Source of the DNA: an uncultured Ruminiclostridium sp.
Lineage (GTDB): Bacteria; Bacillota; Clostridia; Oscillospirales; Acutalibacteraceae
NCBI GenBank assembly: GCA_902490005.1
Contig: CABUCM010000002.1
Coordinates: forward strand, 104,812-168,811
Direction of reading: 5' to 3'
DNA length: 64,000 bases
The notes under the pieces: model-generated
What the model was told of the DNA's origin: nothing
Database searches by the model: none
What the model saw: only the letters and a program-made list of their open reading frames with translations
Position numbers and translations under genes: made by a program
Shown: in pieces, positions 61,601 to 64,000 of the stretch
Position numbering within the stretch: position 1 is the first letter of the stretch
Layout of the letters: the number at the start of each line of letters is the position of its first letter

Positions 61601-63232
61601 ATGAGAATTGCGCCAAGAAAAAGATTAGAAGCACTTTATCCCCGCCCGTATGAAAATCCAGAACGCAGAATCCGCCTGAACAGCGAGGAATACCGCGATA
61701 AGCTGCTGGGCTGTTTTCTTGGAAAAAATATAGGCGGCACGCTCGGAGCGCCCTTTGAATGGAAGCGGCAGATAAACCAAGTTTCCTTTTATACTCAAGA
61801 GTTGGATGGAAATCCCCTTCCCAACGACGACCTGGACATCCAACTGCTATGGCTGATCGCCCTGGAGGAGGAAGGAATCGACATTAACGCGAGAACTCTG
61901 GCCGAATATTGGCTTACCTATGTCACTCCCCACTGGGCGGAGTACGGCACCGGAAAAATCAACATGAGGGCAGGTCTGGTGCCGCCTCTCAGCGGAAGCT
62001 GGAAAAATGAGTTCAAGGACAGCTGCGGGGCCTACATACGCTCGGAAATCTGGGCGGCCATCGCGCCGGGGCAGCCGCAGCTGGCGGCGGCGTACGCCTA
62101 TGAGGACGCGATCCTCGACCACGGAGACGGCGAGGGAACCTGGGCGGAGATTTTCTGCGCCGCCCTGGAAAGCGCCGCCTATGTGATCAGCGACGTGGAT
62201 GAGCTGATTCAAATCGGCTTATCCTATATTCCGGAAGAAAGTGCTACCGCCGGCGCCGTTAAATTAGCGGTGGAATGCTATCAAAAGGGAATGGATTATT
62301 TAGAAGCGAGATTGAATCTTCTGCAAAACTATCGGGGGTGCGTAGCCCAGGCAGATGAGGCTAACGGTTCCCAGGAGGATTATGAACAGGGACTGTGGTC
62401 CGGCCGCTTAGGCTTCGACGTGCCCTCCAATATCGGAATCGTTATCATCGGCCTGCTGTACGGGGGAGAGGACTTTGACCGGGCAATGTGCTGGACTGTA
62501 AACTGCGGTGAAGATACCGATTGTACCGCGGCTACCGTAGGGTCCATATTCGGAATTCTGCATGGCTGTGAAAAAATTCCAGAGCGCTGGGTTACGCCCA
62601 TTGGACGCGCCATAAAAACAGGCTGCTTGAACCTTGGAGAACTGGGCGACTACGGAAGCCAAATTCCCAAAGATATCGATGAGCTGTCCGCTCGCGTGGA
62701 ATGTATCGCCAGGCAGGCGGCCCTCTCGCGAGGGTCAAAGGTGTGTTTTACAGATGAACTCACCTATCTGCCGGAGGAAGCGGGAAAAGCCATGTACTGC
62801 GAGGATCACCGGCTTTTTGCCAGAATGGCGGAGGGGCCTGTGTATCGGTTTGACGCTTTTGACCTTCAGCCGGTCCCTGTGGGAGGCCCCGGGATTCGGG
62901 AAGGGGAAGAAAAAGAATTGCTTCTTCGCGTCTGCAATTCCGGAAAAATCACGGATACACTGGAATTTGAAGTGCTATGCGGCGAAAATATAAAAATTTC
63001 TCCATCCCGGTTCGGCAGACTGACACTGAAAAAGGGATACGCTCAAAGAGATCGCTTTACAGGCAACTGGGCGGAGCTGTCTTTATTCGTCCAGTTTGAG
63101 GAGCTGCAGGCGCCATACGTCCGGTTTGTGATCTCCTGCACAGTTCCGGGACGCCATACGCAGATGCTGGTGCCGGTTTTATTGGTTAACGATACTTACC
63201 CGGTCTCAGAGGAAACAGAATATAACTTTTAA
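61601..63232 (+). CDS. ADP-ribosylglycohydrolase-fold protein
   Basis: 543 residues. The first 370 form an all-alpha ADP-ribosylglycohydrolase-type domain: GCFLGKNIGGTLGAPFE, the first acidic cluster PNDDLDIQLLWL (about 74-86, where DraG/ARH proteins have TDDT), HGDGEGTWAE and the second cluster NCGEDTDCTAATVGSIFG (about 301-318, matching GGDTD). These acidic groups bind two Mg ions in ARH enzymes. The C-terminal 170 residues look like a beta-sandwich. The start at 61601 has AGGAG nine bases upstream. It follows the YesN gene by 22 bases. In a sugar locus it may hydrolyse an N- or O-glycosidic bond of a sugar rather than ADP-ribose; that is inference. Confidence 0.8.
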   Translation: MRIAPRKRLEALYPRPYENPERRIRLNSEEYRDKLLGCFLGKNIGGTLGAPFEWKRQINQVSFYTQELDGNPLPNDDLDIQLLWLIALEEEGIDINARTLAEYWLTYVTPHWAEYGTGKINMRAGLVPPLSGSWKNEFKDSCGAYIRSEIWAAIAPGQPQLAAAYAYEDAILDHGDGEGTWAEIFCAALESAAYVISDVDELIQIGLSYIPEESATAGAVKLAVECYQKGMDYLEARLNLLQNYRGCVAQADEANGSQEDYEQGLWSGRLGFDVPSNIGIVIIGLLYGGEDFDRAMCWTVNCGEDTDCTAATVGSIFGILHGCEKIPERWVTPIGRAIKTGCLNLGELGDYGSQIPKDIDELSARVECIARQAALSRGSKVCFTDELTYLPEEAGKAMYCEDHRLFARMAEGPVYRFDAFDLQPVPVGGPGIREGEEKELLLRVCNSGKITDTLEFEVLCGENIKISPSRFGRLTLKKGYAQRDRFTGNWAELSLFVQFEELQAPYVRFVISCTVPGRHTQMLVPVLLVNDTYPVSEETEYNF

Positions 63233-63254
63233 AAGGCAACCGATGAAAAAGCGC

Positions 63255-63412
63255 GAATCGCGGACGGGTGATCCCAATCAGCGCGAAGCCAGCATCCTCG
63301 GCAAAGCCGAGGATTTGTGTAAGCCCTAGAAGGGCATAATAGCGCACAACGCTCCTCAAGATGCCATGAATGGGCCGGCCAGCCGCATTACTAACTCATG
63401 GCCGGCCCCAGA
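63255..63412. ncRNA. Intergenic segment with five consecutive hairpins, possible structured RNA
   Basis: In order on the plus strand: CGCG/CGCG near 63252-63262, ATCCTCGGC/GCCGAGGAT (63294-63314, AAA loop), GCCC/GGGC (63323-63335), AGCG/CGCT (63341-63353) and GGGCCGGCCA/TGGCCGGCCC (63372-63408). No gene lies here. The density of short stems suggests a folded RNA or the end of a mobile element. I cannot match it to a named family. The rest of the gap (63413-63671) holds nothing I recognise. Confidence 0.3.
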
Positions 63413-63671
63413 AATGGCGCTGCTTTTACGCCTTGGTATTTTTTCTACCCGTAAACGGATCTATAAACTCCTTTGATCCGCTATTGGGTCTGTCTCTAAC
63501 GCTGTTTGATGTATTCCTTGAAGGATGGCTGCTTAATCGTTTCTTTCGCCCCGGCTGCCGGCTAAAGCCCATTGTCTCCTTCCCCTTTCAATTTCCAGGA
63601 CAGCCCGGACGAGCCATGGAAAATCATTTCTCTGCCGGTCCCTAAAAAATGAAAAAACCGCTTCCTATTTT

Positions 63672-64000
63672 TGAACTGCACCCCATTTGTTAGACAGTAT
63701 GATATACTGAATAACAAGTGGGGTGATTTTATGCCCAAAGGAATAGGAAACAAACGATATACACCAGAATTCAAAAGATAGTGGTGGAGACCATGCGAGA
63801 CGAGGGACTAAGTTATAAGGAAACGAGACTTCGTTTTGAGATTGTAGGAGAAGACCGTGTGAAAAATTGGGAGCGAGCCTACTTGGAGGAAGGGGCGGAA
63901 GGATTGGCTGTTGAACGTCGAGGCCGCAAGAGAAGTGGATGTCCGCGCAAGCTTCCCCAATCGACCGAAGAAGATCTCATTGCAGAAAATCAGCGGTTGC
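63672..64000 (+). mobile_element. Left end of an IS3-family (IS150-like) insertion sequence, cut by the window
   Basis: The element probably begins at TGAACTGCACCCC (63672), since IS3-family ends start with TG and the following TTTGTTAGACAG is familiar from such ends. A promoter-like TATACT and a GGGGTGATTTT site precede the transposase orfA. The right end and orfB lie outside the window, so completeness cannot be judged. Confidence 0.75.
63731..64000 (+). pseudogene. IS3-family transposase orfA, frameshifted near its start
   Basis: ATG at 63731 encodes MPKGIGNKRYTPEFKR and then TAG at 63779. One base shift at the A run (63773-63776) restores an open frame to the window end: IVVETMRDEGLSYKETRLRFEI, then VKNWERAYLEEGAEGLAVERRG and a basic PRK segment. 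This is the helix-turn-helix start of IS150-like OrfA proteins. A missing A in the AAAA run explains the break. A programmed shift this early is unusual, so the gene is likely inactive unless the base is a sequencing error. Confidence 0.8.

Noticed and set aside
63370..63645. 91-codon plus-strand open frame before the IS element
   Set aside because: Its first part lies in the hairpin region, there is no ribosome binding site, and the product shows no recognisable domain.
1..64000. CRISPR arrays, tRNA or rRNA genes and prophage
   Set aside because: I looked for regularly spaced direct repeats, cloverleaf-like and ribosomal sequences and phage genes by eye and saw none; small tRNA genes could be missed without a program.

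Overview
The window looks like part of a gut-type Clostridia chromosome (Lachnospiraceae or Oscillospirales level). Supporting signs are moderate GC with AT-rich intergenic regions, strong AGGAGG-type ribosome binding sites, many solute-binding lipoproteins with the typical MKK...C signal, YesM/YesN-type two-component pairs, carbohydrate ABC importers without their own ATPase, and a clostridial-style cellulose synthase operon. The species cannot be fixed from sequence alone. Almost all genes from 1 to 57987 are on the minus strand, except a D-lyxose isomerase-like gene (13635) and a LacI regulator (39706). The right end (58189 onward) is on the plus strand.

Layout. (1) 1-5242: sugar ABC importer (binding protein, two permeases), followed by a YesM-type sensor kinase and the first codons of its probable response regulator. 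(2) 5812-13137: seven-gene sugar catabolic operon (two Zn dehydrogenases, arabinose-isomerase-like protein, SorC regulator, VOC protein, DeoC-type aldolase, FGGY kinase), divergent from a D-lyxose isomerase-like cupin gene. (3) 14460-24407: eight-gene envelope polysaccharide operon: VTC-domain protein, DUF4956 membrane protein, CotH-family protein, BcsA-like synthase with PilZ, MBOAT and AlgX/AlgJ-like acetylation proteins, GH5 lipoprotein, and a ComEC-type metallo-beta-lactamase-fold protein. (4) 25113-40725: a large operon behind a LacI-controlled promoter: importer, DUF4432 epimerase-like protein, GH36 glycosidase, transketolase, fucose-isomerase-like protein, Zn dehydrogenase, FGGY kinase, Gfo/Idh/MocA oxidoreductase and a decayed gene. 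(5) 41479-52457: YesN/YesM pair, importer, GH127-type (DUF1680) glycosidase and an (alpha/alpha)-toroid glycosidase. (6) 52885-63232: importer plus a second DUF1680 glycosidase, divergent from a YesM/YesN pair followed by an ADP-ribosylglycohydrolase-fold protein. (7) 63672-64000: left end of an IS3-family element with a frameshifted orfA.

How it works together. Four binding-protein/permease sets bring in different oligosaccharides or glycosides and probably share an ATPase encoded elsewhere. Each has its own regulator and most have a cytoplasmic glycosidase. The released sugars pass through dehydrogenase/isomerase/kinase cassettes toward pentose phosphate or aldolase products. The substrates are not determined by the sequence.

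The most unusual parts are the polysaccharide operon, where the BcsA-like protein carries a canonical PilZ plus a second degenerate PilZ-like segment and CotH/DUF4956/VTC proteins stand where a BcsB subunit would be expected; the stem-loops at all four binding-protein/permease junctions; and a ~140-bp repeat present twice as the 3' flank of unrelated glycosidase genes.
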